NCBI RefSeq assembly: GCF_023073315.1
Contig: NZ_JADPJH010000011.1
Location: 104,494-168,493, forward strand
Source: Bradyrhizobium sp. 1
Lineage (GTDB): Bacteria > Pseudomonadota > Alphaproteobacteria > Rhizobiales > Xanthobacteraceae
Reading direction: 5' to 3'
DNA length: 64,000 nt
Positions 55,176-63,110 of this stretch are shown piece by piece; position 1 is the stretch's first letter, and every line of letters begins with the position of its first letter. The notes beneath the pieces are model-generated. The model saw only the letters and a list, made by a program, of their open reading frames with translations. It made no database searches and was not told where the DNA came from. Made by a program: the position numbers and the translations under genes.

Positions 55176-56024
55176 TCAGTCCACCGGCTTCGGCGAGCGC
55201 TCCAGCAGCACGGTCTGGATGCCGCAGGTGCCGTTGCGCACCGTCATGATGCGCGTACCCGGCTTGCGGCCGTTGCGCACTTCGGTGACGTCGAGGCCGC
55301 TAGCGATCAGGCGGGCGCGGGTGGCGTCGATGTCGGCGACGCGCCAACTCAGGCCCCAGAGACGGTCATGCGCGACGTCGCCGCCCGCCACGGGACGGCG
55401 CACCACCTCGACGATCAGGTCGCCGCAGCGGAAGAACATCAGTTGGCCCCAATCCTGGTGCGAGCGGTCGAGCGCGAGATCAAGCCCGAGCCGCGCACCA
55501 TAGAGTGCGGCAGCGCGCTCGGAATCCTCGGTGGTGATCACGACATGGTCGAGCGCGTCGATCGGCGCGATGTCGGTCGCGACCGATATGGGTCGCTCCT
55601 CCGCAAGCTCGAGGAAGAACATGCGCACCCCCCGCGTCAATTCGGTCGCGGCGCGTGTGCGTTTCCAGTGCAGGGCCGCGCCGCTCGCGGCGTCGCCGCT
55701 CTCGACCTCGGCGACGGGATCCGGCTTCAGCGCCACCCGATCCAGCCGCCGGTGCATCTTGCCCATGTCTGCGACACGAAAACACAGGCTGGCGAGCACG
55801 CCCTCGCGGTCATCGAGCAGCACCCGCATCCGGTCAGCGGCCACGCTGAAGCCGTTCGGCGCCATCAGCTCGATCGTCATGTTCGCAAGCGTGAACAGCA
55901 CGCGGTCGGCGCCCTCGCCGGAATTCTGCCAGGCCGGCGCGCGCCCCAACAGCGTCTGATAGGCCGCCTTCGCGGCGCCGATGTCCTGAACCAGGGCGAC
56001 GATGTGATCGAGGCCGGTGATCAT
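55176..56024 (-). CDS. Two-domain VOC (glyoxalase/dioxygenase-superfamily) protein
   Basis: A 282-residue protein made of two VOC modules. Metal-type histidines are His7 (LDHIVALV) and a second in ALDHVVITTEDS; acidic ligands include TIELM and LIVEVVRRP. Such proteins act as lyases, isomerases or dioxygenases, or bind small molecules; the activity is unknown. The start ATG at 56024 lies in a divergent region shared with the PfkB kinase gene at 56230. Confidence 0.85.
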   Translation of the reverse strand: MITGLDHIVALVQDIGAAKAAYQTLLGRAPAWQNSGEGADRVLFTLANMTIELMAPNGFSVAADRMRVLLDDREGVLASLCFRVADMGKMHRRLDRVALKPDPVAEVESGDAASGAALHWKRTRAATELTRGVRMFFLELAEERPISVATDIAPIDALDHVVITTEDSERAAALYGARLGLDLALDRSHQDWGQLMFFRCGDLIVEVVRRPVAGGDVAHDRLWGLSWRVADIDATRARLIASGLDVTEVRNGRKPGTRIMTVRNGTCGIQTVLLERSPKPVD

Positions 56025-56154
56025 ATTCCCCCCTTTTTATGGACCTGGAACACCGGCCAAAAACGGCATTTGTCCGGGCTTGGCATTGCCCTGTCATCGT
56101 CGTATTCCGGCCCCATGCCGACCTCAAGCACCTCGTGACGGTTTTACGAATAAT

Positions 56155-56175
56155 TTCCGCGTTCTCTGCGCGGAA
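56155..56175. promoter_or_regulatory. Inverted repeat in the divergent region before the PfkB kinase
   Basis: TTCCGCG-TTCTCTG-CGCGGAA is a perfect seven-base inverted repeat with a seven-base centre, about 55 bases upstream of the kinase ATG. It could be an operator or a leader hairpin. Confidence 0.35.
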
Positions 56176-56229
56176 CCGGTGTTAGAGTAGGCCGCCGGCC
56201 GGGACCACCCAGCGCATCACGGACAACCA

Positions 56230-57123
56230 ATGCAGGCTCTCTTTATCGGACAGACCTATATCGACGTCGTCTTCATCACCGACCACATGCCGACCGGCGA
56301 CGAGAAGCACGTGGCTACCGACTACGCGGTCTCTTTCGGCGGCAATGCGGTGACGGCGGCGTTCTGCTGCGCCAAGCTCGGCATCGTGCCCGATCTCGTC
56401 GCCACCGCGGCCAACGACTGGCTCGGCCGCATGTTCATGGACATGTGCGCGAAATACGCCATCTCGCTGCACGGGCGGAAGGTGAACCAGTCGTCGCTCT
56501 CCTTCATCATGCCCAAGGACGGCAAGCGCGCCATCGTCCGCTGCCGCGACGACGAGCACATTCATCCGTTCCCGATGCTCAATCTCGGCGGCTGCCGCGC
56601 ACTGCATATCGACGGCCACCAGCCCGATGCCGCGATCCACTATGCAAAAGTCTGCCGCGAGGCCGGCATTCTGACCTCGCTCGACGGCGGCGGCCTGCGC
56701 ACCAACACGCATGAGCTGCTGGAATATATCGACGTCGCGATCGTCGCCGAGCGGCTGTGCGAGCAGATGGATCTCACGCCGGAAAAGATGCTCGATTACC
56801 TCAAGGGCCGAGGCTGCAAGATCGGCGGCATCACCATGGGTGAGAAGGGCCTGCTCTGGTACAACGAGACGGGCACCGTCGAGACCATGCCGGCAATGCC
56901 GATCCCGCGCGAGCGCGTGATCGATACCAACGGCGCCGGCGACGTCTTCCACGGCGCTTACATCTATTCGTATCTGGCCCATCCCGGCAAAAGCTGGCGC
57001 GAGCATTTTGATTTTGCCCGCGCGGCCTCGACCTTCAAGATCCAGCGGCTCGGCAACGAGGCCGGGCTGCCGACCCTTGTGGACATCGCCAAAGTCAGGC
57101 ACGAGTTCGAGGTCAGGGTCTAG
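56230..57123 (+). CDS. PfkB-family sugar kinase
   Basis: A 297-residue ribokinase-family (PfkB) kinase. The N-terminal substrate region is MQALFIGQTYIDVVFITDHMP with GGNAVTAAFCCAKLG, and the ATP/anion-hole motif is DTNGAGDVFHGAY, whose aspartate is the catalytic base. The sugar (or nucleoside) acceptor is unknown. It precedes a true ribokinase-like gene, with a 75-base gap containing a palindromic repeat, so the two are only loosely linked. Confidence 0.88.
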   Translation: MQALFIGQTYIDVVFITDHMPTGDEKHVATDYAVSFGGNAVTAAFCCAKLGIVPDLVATAANDWLGRMFMDMCAKYAISLHGRKVNQSSLSFIMPKDGKRAIVRCRDDEHIHPFPMLNLGGCRALHIDGHQPDAAIHYAKVCREAGILTSLDGGGLRTNTHELLEYIDVAIVAERLCEQMDLTPEKMLDYLKGRGCKIGGITMGEKGLLWYNETGTVETMPAMPIPRERVIDTNGAGDVFHGAYIYSYLAHPGKSWREHFDFARAASTFKIQRLGNEAGLPTLVDIAKVRHEFEVRV

Positions 57124-57136
57124 GGATTCTTTGTTT

Positions 57137-57185
57137 GAGCATGATCTTTTCGGAGAACCGCTTCACACTTTTCCGGATCATGCTC
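57137..57185. repeat. GAGCATGATC...GATCATGCTC palindromic repeat
   Basis: The ends GAGCATGATC (57137-57146) and GATCATGCTC (57176-57185) are exact inverted repeats, with internal partly complementary TTTTCGGA / TTTTCCG. It is a form recalled as very common in Bradyrhizobiaceae genomes. It lies between two kinase genes. Confidence 0.85.
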
Positions 57186-57198
57186 TAGAGGGCATATT

Positions 57199-58104
57199 AT
57201 GGGGCGCGTCTTCGTCGCCGGCAGCATCAACATGGATGTGGTGGCGACCGCCGATCGCCACCCCAGAGTCGGCGAGACCGTCTCGGGTAAGCAGGTGCTG
57301 TATTTTCCGGGCGGCAAGGGCGCGAACCAGGCGGTCGCGGCCGCGCGGCTGGGCGCGAGGACCACGCTGATCGGGCGGCTTGGCAAGGATTCCTTTGGGG
57401 CTGAGCTGAGGACATTCCTCGGCGCGCAGGGCGTTGGTCTCGACTCCGTCCGTGAGGCCGACACGCACAGCGGCACCGCGATCATCACCGTCGCGGAGTC
57501 CGACAACACCATCGTCGTCATCCCAGGCAGCAATGCGCTGGTCGGCGCGGATGACGTCGCCAACGTTCCGCTGGCGAAGGGCGATGTCGCCGTCAGCCAG
57601 TTCGAGATTCCGCTGCCGACGATCACCGCGTTCTTCCAGCGCGCACGTCGTGCAGGCGCGACGACGCTGCTCAACCCCGCACCGGCGCAAAAAATGTCCG
57701 GCGAGCTGCTCGCGCTGGTCGACATCCTCGTGCTGAACGAGACTGAGCTTGGCTTCCTCGCCGGCGTGGAGCTCTCCGACGGCGACGAGGCCGCGCGGAT
57801 CATCGATGTCGCGCGAAAACTTCAGGCGCGCGCGGACCAGACCATCTGCATCACGCTCGGCAAGCGCGGCGTGCTGACGCTCGCTGCCAGCGAGGAATTT
57901 GCGGTGCAGGGGCGCGCCGTGAAGGCCGTCGACACCACGGGCGCGGGCGATTGTTTTGTGGGCGCACTCGCCTCGCAGCTGGCCGAGGGCGTCGCGTTGC
58001 GCACCGCCCTCGCCTTCGCCAACGCCGCTGCCTCGATCAGCGTGCAGCGGATGGGTGCGGGACCGTCGATGCCGACGGCGGCGGAAGTTGCGGCTGTATT
58101 GTAG
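57199..58104 (+). CDS. rbsK: Ribokinase
   Basis: A 301-residue ribokinase, converting ribose and ATP to ribose 5-phosphate. The sugar-binding part is VAGSINMDVV and the PGGKGANQAVAAARLG stretch; the catalytic aspartate is in DTTGAGDCFVGA; NPAPAQK and LNETEL are further family blocks. AGAGGGCATATT precedes the ATG. It is the second kinase gene in tandem, probably related to the first. It ends with a strong hairpin facing the convergent reductase gene. Confidence 0.9.
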   Translation: MGRVFVAGSINMDVVATADRHPRVGETVSGKQVLYFPGGKGANQAVAAARLGARTTLIGRLGKDSFGAELRTFLGAQGVGLDSVREADTHSGTAIITVAESDNTIVVIPGSNALVGADDVANVPLAKGDVAVSQFEIPLPTITAFFQRARRAGATTLLNPAPAQKMSGELLALVDILVLNETELGFLAGVELSDGDEAARIIDVARKLQARADQTICITLGKRGVLTLAASEEFAVQGRAVKAVDTTGAGDCFVGALASQLAEGVALRTALAFANAAASISVQRMGAGPSMPTAAEVAAVL

Positions 58105-58122
58105 AGCGGCGCGCCTTCTTCA

Positions 58123-58146
58123 CCTCGCCCCGCTTGCGGGGCGAGG
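58123..58146. terminator. Bidirectional hairpin between convergent genes
   Basis: CCTCGCCCCGC-TT-GCGGGGCGAGG is a perfect 11-bp stem with two loop bases, between the ribokinase and reductase stops. It lacks long T-runs, so termination is likely but not certain. The sequence type is also a common intergenic repeat unit. Confidence 0.65.
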
Positions 58147-58155
58147 GAGAAGAGA

Positions 58156-59376
58156 TCAAGCCAGCGCGCCCTTCAGGTCAAAGCTTTCATCCGCGGCCTG
58201 CTCCGGCGTGATCGAGCGATCCATGCCGAACAGGCGGCGGCCGAACATGTGGTCGCCGGCGCGGTTGACGGATTCGATGCCGAGCAGTTCGTCGCCCTTG
58301 TAGCAGAACACCGAGAAAGCTTGCTTCGCACGGCTCCCGCGCAGCACGACGCGGTCGTAGCCGGTGGTGAGCCCCGCCATCTGGAGCTTGTCGTCGCCCT
58401 GGTCGCTCCAGAACCAGGGATGGCCGTCGTAGGGCTTCTTGTCGCCGGTCAGCCGCGCCGCGAGGCAGCGGGCGTGATCAGTCGCGTTCTGCACCGATTC
58501 CAGCCGCAGCGATCCGCCGAAGCGGGGGCTCGCGAACAATGCGCAATCCCCGATCGCGGAAATGTTCGGATCGGCCGTCGCAAGATATTCGTCGACGATG
58601 ATGCCGGCGGCGACCGGCAGACCCGCCTCGGCCGCAAGCTCGATGTTCGGCAGCACGCCGACGCCGACCACGACGAGATCGGCCGGCAGATGCCGTCCGT
58701 CGCTTAAAGAGACGCCGGTGACCTTGCCGCCCTCGGCCTCGATCGAGGTTGCCTGCACACCGAGGTGAATGCGGATGCCGGCCTCGCGATGCCGCGCCTG
58801 AAAATACTCCGACACCTCCGCCGTCACTGCACGCGCCATCACGCGCGGGGCGAGCTCGAGCACGTCGACCTCGAGGCCCTTGATCCGCGCGGTAGCCGCG
58901 AATTCGAGGCCGATGAAGCCGGCGCCGATGACCACGACCCGCGCCTTCGACGCCATGATCTTTCGCAGCGCCTCGCTGTCGTCGAGGATGCGCAGATATT
59001 TCACGTCGGGCAGATTGGCATTGGGCAGATCGAGCAGCCGGTTGCGCGCGCCCGTCGCCAGTACGAGATGGCCGTAGGGCAGCATCTCGCCGGAGGCGAG
59101 GAGCAGCTTGCACCCCGCGCGATCGATCGACACGGCCCGGCCCGCGATCAGCTCGATGGTCTGGTCGTGGTAGAATTTCTCCGGCCGGAACATCAGGCTT
59201 TCCGGCCCGGACGAACCCTTGATGTAGGCCTTGGACAAAGGCGGCCGCTGATAGGGCAGATGCGCCTCGTCGTTGATCAGGCGGATGCGCGCGGAAAAGC
59301 CCGCCTGGCGCAGGGATGCCGCGACCTGGTAGCCAGCATGACCGGCACCGACGATGATCACCGGACCGTCACTCAT
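58156..59376 (-). CDS. FAD-dependent ferredoxin reductase-like oxidoreductase
   Basis: A 406-residue flavoprotein of the putidaredoxin/rhodocoxin reductase type. FAD-binding motif is IIVGAGHAGYQVAASL near the N-terminus, LPYQRPPLSKAYIKG is the family block, VVVIGAGFIGLEFA binds NAD(P)H, and ADPNISAIGDCALF is the second FAD contact. It could supply electrons to a ferredoxin for the P450 at 41458, but no ferredoxin gene is near. Alternative roles in aromatic oxygenase systems are equally likely. Confidence 0.88.
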   Translation of the reverse strand: MSDGPVIIVGAGHAGYQVAASLRQAGFSARIRLINDEAHLPYQRPPLSKAYIKGSSGPESLMFRPEKFYHDQTIELIAGRAVSIDRAGCKLLLASGEMLPYGHLVLATGARNRLLDLPNANLPDVKYLRILDDSEALRKIMASKARVVVIGAGFIGLEFAATARIKGLEVDVLELAPRVMARAVTAEVSEYFQARHREAGIRIHLGVQATSIEAEGGKVTGVSLSDGRHLPADLVVVGVGVLPNIELAAEAGLPVAAGIIVDEYLATADPNISAIGDCALFASPRFGGSLRLESVQNATDHARCLAARLTGDKKPYDGHPWFWSDQGDDKLQMAGLTTGYDRVVLRGSRAKQAFSVFCYKGDELLGIESVNRAGDHMFGRRLFGMDRSITPEQAADESFDLKGALA

Positions 59377-59603
59377 TGGAATAGCCCATTTTCGGAGACA
59401 CGAGCGTCACCCATGTCGTCTCCTCTCTCGCTGATTCTGGCTTGGCTTGCCCAGGAGGAGCCGGCGCTCGTGTCCGTCCCTCAACAAAGGCAGGTCCATT
59501 TGAGCCTATCGTTCCGGCTTGCGCAAGGGAGTCAGCGGGGATTGTTTCCCCTCGCCTTCTGCGATTTAGTTGCACGAACGACCTCATGCCGGGGATTACT
59601 CAG

Positions 59604-60398
59604 ATGCCGGCTCCCGTCTCCCAGCCCGATGATCCCGCCCTGCTGCGGATCGACGGCCCGATCGCGACCATCACGCTCAACCGCCCTGCCGCGTTCAACT
59701 CGATCAACCTTGCGATCGCGCAAAAGCTCGAGCAGCTCGCGGCCCATATCGAAGGCGATGACGCCATCAGGGTCGTGGTGATCGAAGGCGAAGGCCGCGC
59801 CTTCAGCGCCGGCGGCGATCTTCAGACGATTGGTGCGGCGGCTGAGGCCAACACGGTGACGCCCGTCGTCGGCGAACTCCTCAAGCACTATCATTCCTTC
59901 ATCGAGATTATCCGGCGGATGCCAAAAATCTCGCTGTCGAGCGTGCACGGCTCGGCGGCCGGCGCCGGCATGGGCCTCGCCTTCGTCACCGACCTCTGCA
60001 TCGCCGCTGATGATGCCAAGTTCACGCCAGCCTATGCCAAGATCGGCGTGTCGCCCGACGGCGGCTCGACGGTCGGAATCGTCGGCACGGTCGGCTCGCG
60101 CCGCGCGCTGCAGATTTTTCTGGCCGAGGATAATTTTACCGCGCAGCAGGCCTGTGAATGGGGCCTCGTCGCCAAGACCGTTCCCGCCGCAGAGTTGAAA
60201 GCAGCCACACGACAACTCGCCGAGCGCCTCGCACAGAACCCGCCGGCCGCGATCGCCGGCACCAAATCGCTGGTCTATCAGGCTGCCAGCACGCCCGTAA
60301 AACAGCAGCTCGATGCCGAGGAGCACAAGATCATCATGGCGATGAACACCGAAGACTTTCGCGCCGCCGTGAAGAAATTCACGAGCAAGGGCAAGTGA
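59604..60398 (+). CDS. Enoyl-CoA hydratase/isomerase family protein (PaaG-like isomerase)
   Basis: A 264-residue crotonase-fold enzyme. The oxyanion hole is GEGRAFSAGGDL and GSAAGAGMGLAF. The glutamate that ends the classical hydratase (in the PE stretch) is replaced: here FTPAYAKIGVSPDGGST, where Tyr replaces Glu and SPDGGS carries the aspartate of the PaaG isomerase group. Isomerisation of an unsaturated or epoxide acyl-CoA is therefore more likely than hydration. GGGGA lies nine bases before the ATG at 59604. It is coupled to the histidine phosphatase gene by a GTGA overlap. Confidence 0.88.
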   Translation: MPAPVSQPDDPALLRIDGPIATITLNRPAAFNSINLAIAQKLEQLAAHIEGDDAIRVVVIEGEGRAFSAGGDLQTIGAAAEANTVTPVVGELLKHYHSFIEIIRRMPKISLSSVHGSAAGAGMGLAFVTDLCIAADDAKFTPAYAKIGVSPDGGSTVGIVGTVGSRRALQIFLAEDNFTAQQACEWGLVAKTVPAAELKAATRQLAERLAQNPPAAIAGTKSLVYQAASTPVKQQLDAEEHKIIMAMNTEDFRAAVKKFTSKGK

Positions 60399-60976
60399 CC
60401 CGGCTTTCTCCATCGCGCTCGTTCTGCGGCCTGCGCCACGGCGCGACCGACTGGAACCGGCAGGGACTCTTTCAGGGGCGGACCGACAATCCGCTGAACG
60501 AGGACGGTCTGCGGCAAGCGCACGAGGCAGCGAGCATGTTGCGCGGTATCGGCGTCAGCCGTATCGTCGCAAGCCCCTTGATGCGCGCGGCGCGAACGGC
60601 CGAGATCATCGCGGACGCGATTTCGGCGCCGCTGACGATCGACGACGGCATCATCGAGTTCGATTTCGGCAGCTTCGAGGGCCTTCCCGTCCGCGACCTC
60701 ATGATCAGGCACGGCGTCACTTCCGCGACTGGCCTCGTCTCGATCCTGCCCGCCGACGGTGAAGGCTGGGACGCCATGACCGAACGGTCGCTGGCTTGCG
60801 TCTCCGGGTGGCTGGACCGGCATCCCGCCGACCATTTCCTGTTCGTCTGCCATGACGCAGTGATGCAGGGAATGGCCAACGCGCTATCCGGCAGTTACTT
60901 CAAGAATAGCCACGGCACGCCGTTTCGCTACGTCCACGAAACAGCGCAGTGGCGTATCGAGCAACTCGTTACTTAG
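60395..60976 (+). CDS. Histidine phosphatase family protein
   Basis: A 193-residue phosphoglycerate mutase-like phosphatase. The phospho-acceptor histidine is in GLRHGATDWN, with SPLMRAARTAEI and VCHDAVMQGM (second histidine) following, as in SixA/CobC/phosphoglycerate mutase-like enzymes. The GTG start at 60395 shares the TGA of the preceding gene (GTGA), so the true protein starts VTRLSPSRSF. The phosphorylated substrate is unknown; coupling to a crotonase is unusual. Its 3' end overlaps the converging dctM-type gene by eight bases. Confidence 0.85.
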   Translation: MTRLSPSRSFCGLRHGATDWNRQGLFQGRTDNPLNEDGLRQAHEAASMLRGIGVSRIVASPLMRAARTAEIIADAISAPLTIDDGIIEFDFGSFEGLPVRDLMIRHGVTSATGLVSILPADGEGWDAMTERSLACVSGWLDRHPADHFLFVCHDAVMQGMANALSGSYFKNSHGTPFRYVHETAQWRIEQLVT

Positions 60977-62309
60977 GACAGATGTAACCCGTCCCCGCCG
61001 GCGACTTGAAGCAGCCGACCGATTCCGGCAGCACTTTCTGCGGCAGCCACAGCACCACGCTCGGGAAATAGATCGTGAACGCAATGGTGGCGAAGAACAC
61101 GACATAGATCGGCAGCGCCGCGCGCAGCGCCTTGGCAAAACTGACTCCGACGAACTTTGACGCCATCAGCAATACGAGCCCGTAGGGCGGCGTGATCAGG
61201 CCGAAGGCGAGCGTGGCGATCAGCACCACGCCCATGTGGACGCCGTTGATGTCGCCGGCCTCGGTCAGTGTGTTGACCAGCGGCATGAAGATGATGATGG
61301 TCGGCACAGGCTCGATGAAGTCGCCGACCACGGTGAACAGCAGCACCATCAGCAGCATGATCAGATGCGGATCATTGCCCGCGATCGAGGTGATGATGTC
61401 GGCGATGTAACTGGCGCCGCGCAGATAAGCGAGCATCCAGCCGAAGGCGTTGGCGGCGCCGATGGTGATCAGCGGCAGCGAGAAGATCAGGCCTGCGAGG
61501 CAGAAATCGTAAGGAATTTTTCTGATATGGCCGCGGTTGAGCGCGGGGATCACGACCAGGATGATCCAGACCACGGCGACGACGCCGGCTTCCGTCGGCG
61601 TGAACCAGCCGGTCAAAATGCCACCCAGCAGGATCACCGGAATCATCAGCGGCAAGGCTGCATCGCCGGCCGCGAACACCACCTGCCGCAGCGGGGCGCG
61701 CGGCTTGCGCAGGCCGGACGGGCCGAAGAAATAGCAGTAGATCATCAGGCCGAAGCCGATCATCAGGCCGGGCACGACGCCCGCCATGAACAGGCCGGCG
61801 ATCGAGACGTTGCCGACGGCGCCATAGACCACGGCCGTGATGCTCGGCGGCACCAGTGCGGCGATGGTCGAGGCCGATGCGATGATCGCGGCAATGAAGG
61901 CGGGCTCGTAGCCCTCGCGCTTCATCGGGCCGCCCAGCGCGCGGCTCATCACGGCAACGTCTGCGGTGGTCGAGCCCGACATTTCCGAGAAGAACATGCT
62001 GAAGACGACCACGACCTGCGACAGACCGCCCCTGATGTGCCCGACCAGCGACACCGAGAGATTGGCTATTCGCACCACCACATTGGCCGAGCTCATGAGC
62101 TCGCCGACCAGCAGGAAGAACGGGATCGCCAGCAGCGCCTCGGAATCGAGGCCGTCAAAGATCTTCTGGATGATCGCGGCAAGCGAGACATCCGACAGCA
62201 GCGCGCCGATGAATACGCCCGCCATCAGCGAGAACGGCACGGGCACGCCGAGATAGCCGAACGACAGGAAGCAGATCGACATCAACGCCAGGACAATGGG
62301 TGCGCTCAC
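60969..62309 (-). CDS. TRAP transporter large permease, DctM type
   Basis: A 446-residue inner-membrane protein with about 12 transmembrane segments, the sodium-coupled permease of the TRAP system. Characteristic stretches are LLAIPFFLLVGELMSSANV, MFFSEMSGSTTADVAVMSRALGGPM and VGDFIEPVPTIIIFMPL. The C-terminal tail contains KSPAGTGYICPK. It overlaps the dctQ-type gene stop by ATGA and converges on the histidine phosphatase gene. It would import an organic acid with its small subunit and binding protein. Confidence 0.92.
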   Translation of the reverse strand: MSAPIVLALMSICFLSFGYLGVPVPFSLMAGVFIGALLSDVSLAAIIQKIFDGLDSEALLAIPFFLLVGELMSSANVVVRIANLSVSLVGHIRGGLSQVVVVFSMFFSEMSGSTTADVAVMSRALGGPMKREGYEPAFIAAIIASASTIAALVPPSITAVVYGAVGNVSIAGLFMAGVVPGLMIGFGLMIYCYFFGPSGLRKPRAPLRQVVFAAGDAALPLMIPVILLGGILTGWFTPTEAGVVAVVWIILVVIPALNRGHIRKIPYDFCLAGLIFSLPLITIGAANAFGWMLAYLRGASYIADIITSIAGNDPHLIMLLMVLLFTVVGDFIEPVPTIIIFMPLVNTLTEAGDINGVHMGVVLIATLAFGLITPPYGLVLLMASKFVGVSFAKALRAALPIYVVFFATIAFTIYFPSVVLWLPQKVLPESVGCFKSPAGTGYICPK

Positions 62310-62884
62310 GGCTGCGCCCTCATTTGTGCTTCGGTGACGATTGGGGCTGCGTCCTCCTCCGGCGGCTCGGGATGATCAAAGCCGTTGCGCAGGCCGTTGA
62401 CGAGTTGCTCGATGGTGAAGAGGCCGATCAGCACGCCGGACAGCGGGATGATCGCGTAGAGCGAGGCGATCGGCGTGCCCGACGGCAGGCGAAAACTGCC
62501 GAAGCCGCGCAGATAATTCTGATAGCCGTACCAGATCAAGCAGAAGGCGACGCCGAGCACGACCATGCGGATGATGATTTCGACGATCACCCGCGACGTG
62601 CCGTGCAGCGCCTCGGAGATCGCGGTGAGATAGAGATGATCGTTGCGCCGCGTCGCGGCCGCCGTCCCCACGAAGATCGCGTAGATGAACAGCGTCGATG
62701 TAACCTCCTGAAGCCAAAGCCAGGGATGGCCGATGGTCCGGGTGACGATGTCGGCGGTCACCGACAGCGAGAAGCCGAAGCAGAGCACGCCGCAGAGAAT
62801 CATCAGCGCAAGCTCGAGCCAGTCGAGCCAGCGCCATTTCAAATGGCGTTGGCGCTGAACGAGCAATTTGTCGGCGATGGGCAT
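62306..62884 (-). CDS. TRAP transporter small permease, DctQ type
   Basis: A 192-residue membrane protein with four predicted helices (for example LALMILCGVLCFGFSLSV near the N-terminus). It assists DctM. GGAAGCAAC precedes the ATG at 62884; the long upstream frame to 63034 reads through palindromic repeats and is rejected. ATGA overlap with dctM supports coupling. The 226-base gap to the binding-protein gene is packed with palindromes. Confidence 0.9.
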   Translation of the reverse strand: MPIADKLLVQRQRHLKWRWLDWLELALMILCGVLCFGFSLSVTADIVTRTIGHPWLWLQEVTSTLFIYAIFVGTAAATRRNDHLYLTAISEALHGTSRVIVEIIIRMVVLGVAFCLIWYGYQNYLRGFGSFRLPSGTPIASLYAIIPLSGVLIGLFTIEQLVNGLRNGFDHPEPPEEDAAPIVTEAQMRAQP

Positions 62885-62913
62885 TGTTGCTTCCGGCTGC
62901 GGGTTGGCTACAC

Positions 62914-63085
62914 CTCTCCCGCTTGCGGGAGAGCACAGGCCGCCTGCGGCGGCCGTATCTTTAAGACACGCCGAGGCAAAGCCTCGGCTATGGCGAAGCG
63001 ACGCGGGTGAGGGTTCTTTCCTCCGGGGAAGCATCCCATTGCGGTGACACCCTCTCCCCTGCCCTCTCCCGCAAGCGGGAGAGGG
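62914..63085. repeat. Composite palindromic region between TRAP binding-protein and permease genes
   Basis: Contains CTCTCCCGC-TT-GCGGGAGAG (62914-62933), GGCCGCC-TGC-GGCGGCC, GCCGAGGC-AAA-GCCTCGGC, and CCCTCTCCCGC-AA-GCGGGAGAGGG (63062-63085), which is a perfect 11-bp stem. These may stabilise the upstream binding-protein mRNA or attenuate downstream transcription. Confidence 0.75.
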
Positions 63086-63110
63086 GGCGCACCGTCTTTC
63101 GGCATCAGGT

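Noticed and set aside
58156..59376. Redox partner of the P450 at 41458
   Set aside because: About 16 kb apart, no ferredoxin gene in between, and no shared regulation seen; kept only as a remote possibility.
62885..63034. Upstream extension of the TRAP small permease
   Set aside because: Encoded by palindromic repeats and lacks membrane or signal character; ATG at 62884 has a ribosome-binding site.
62914..63085. CRISPR-like array from repeated CTCTCCCGC units
   Set aside because: The units are palindromes of differing sequence, in inverted rather than direct array form, without regular spacers or cas genes.
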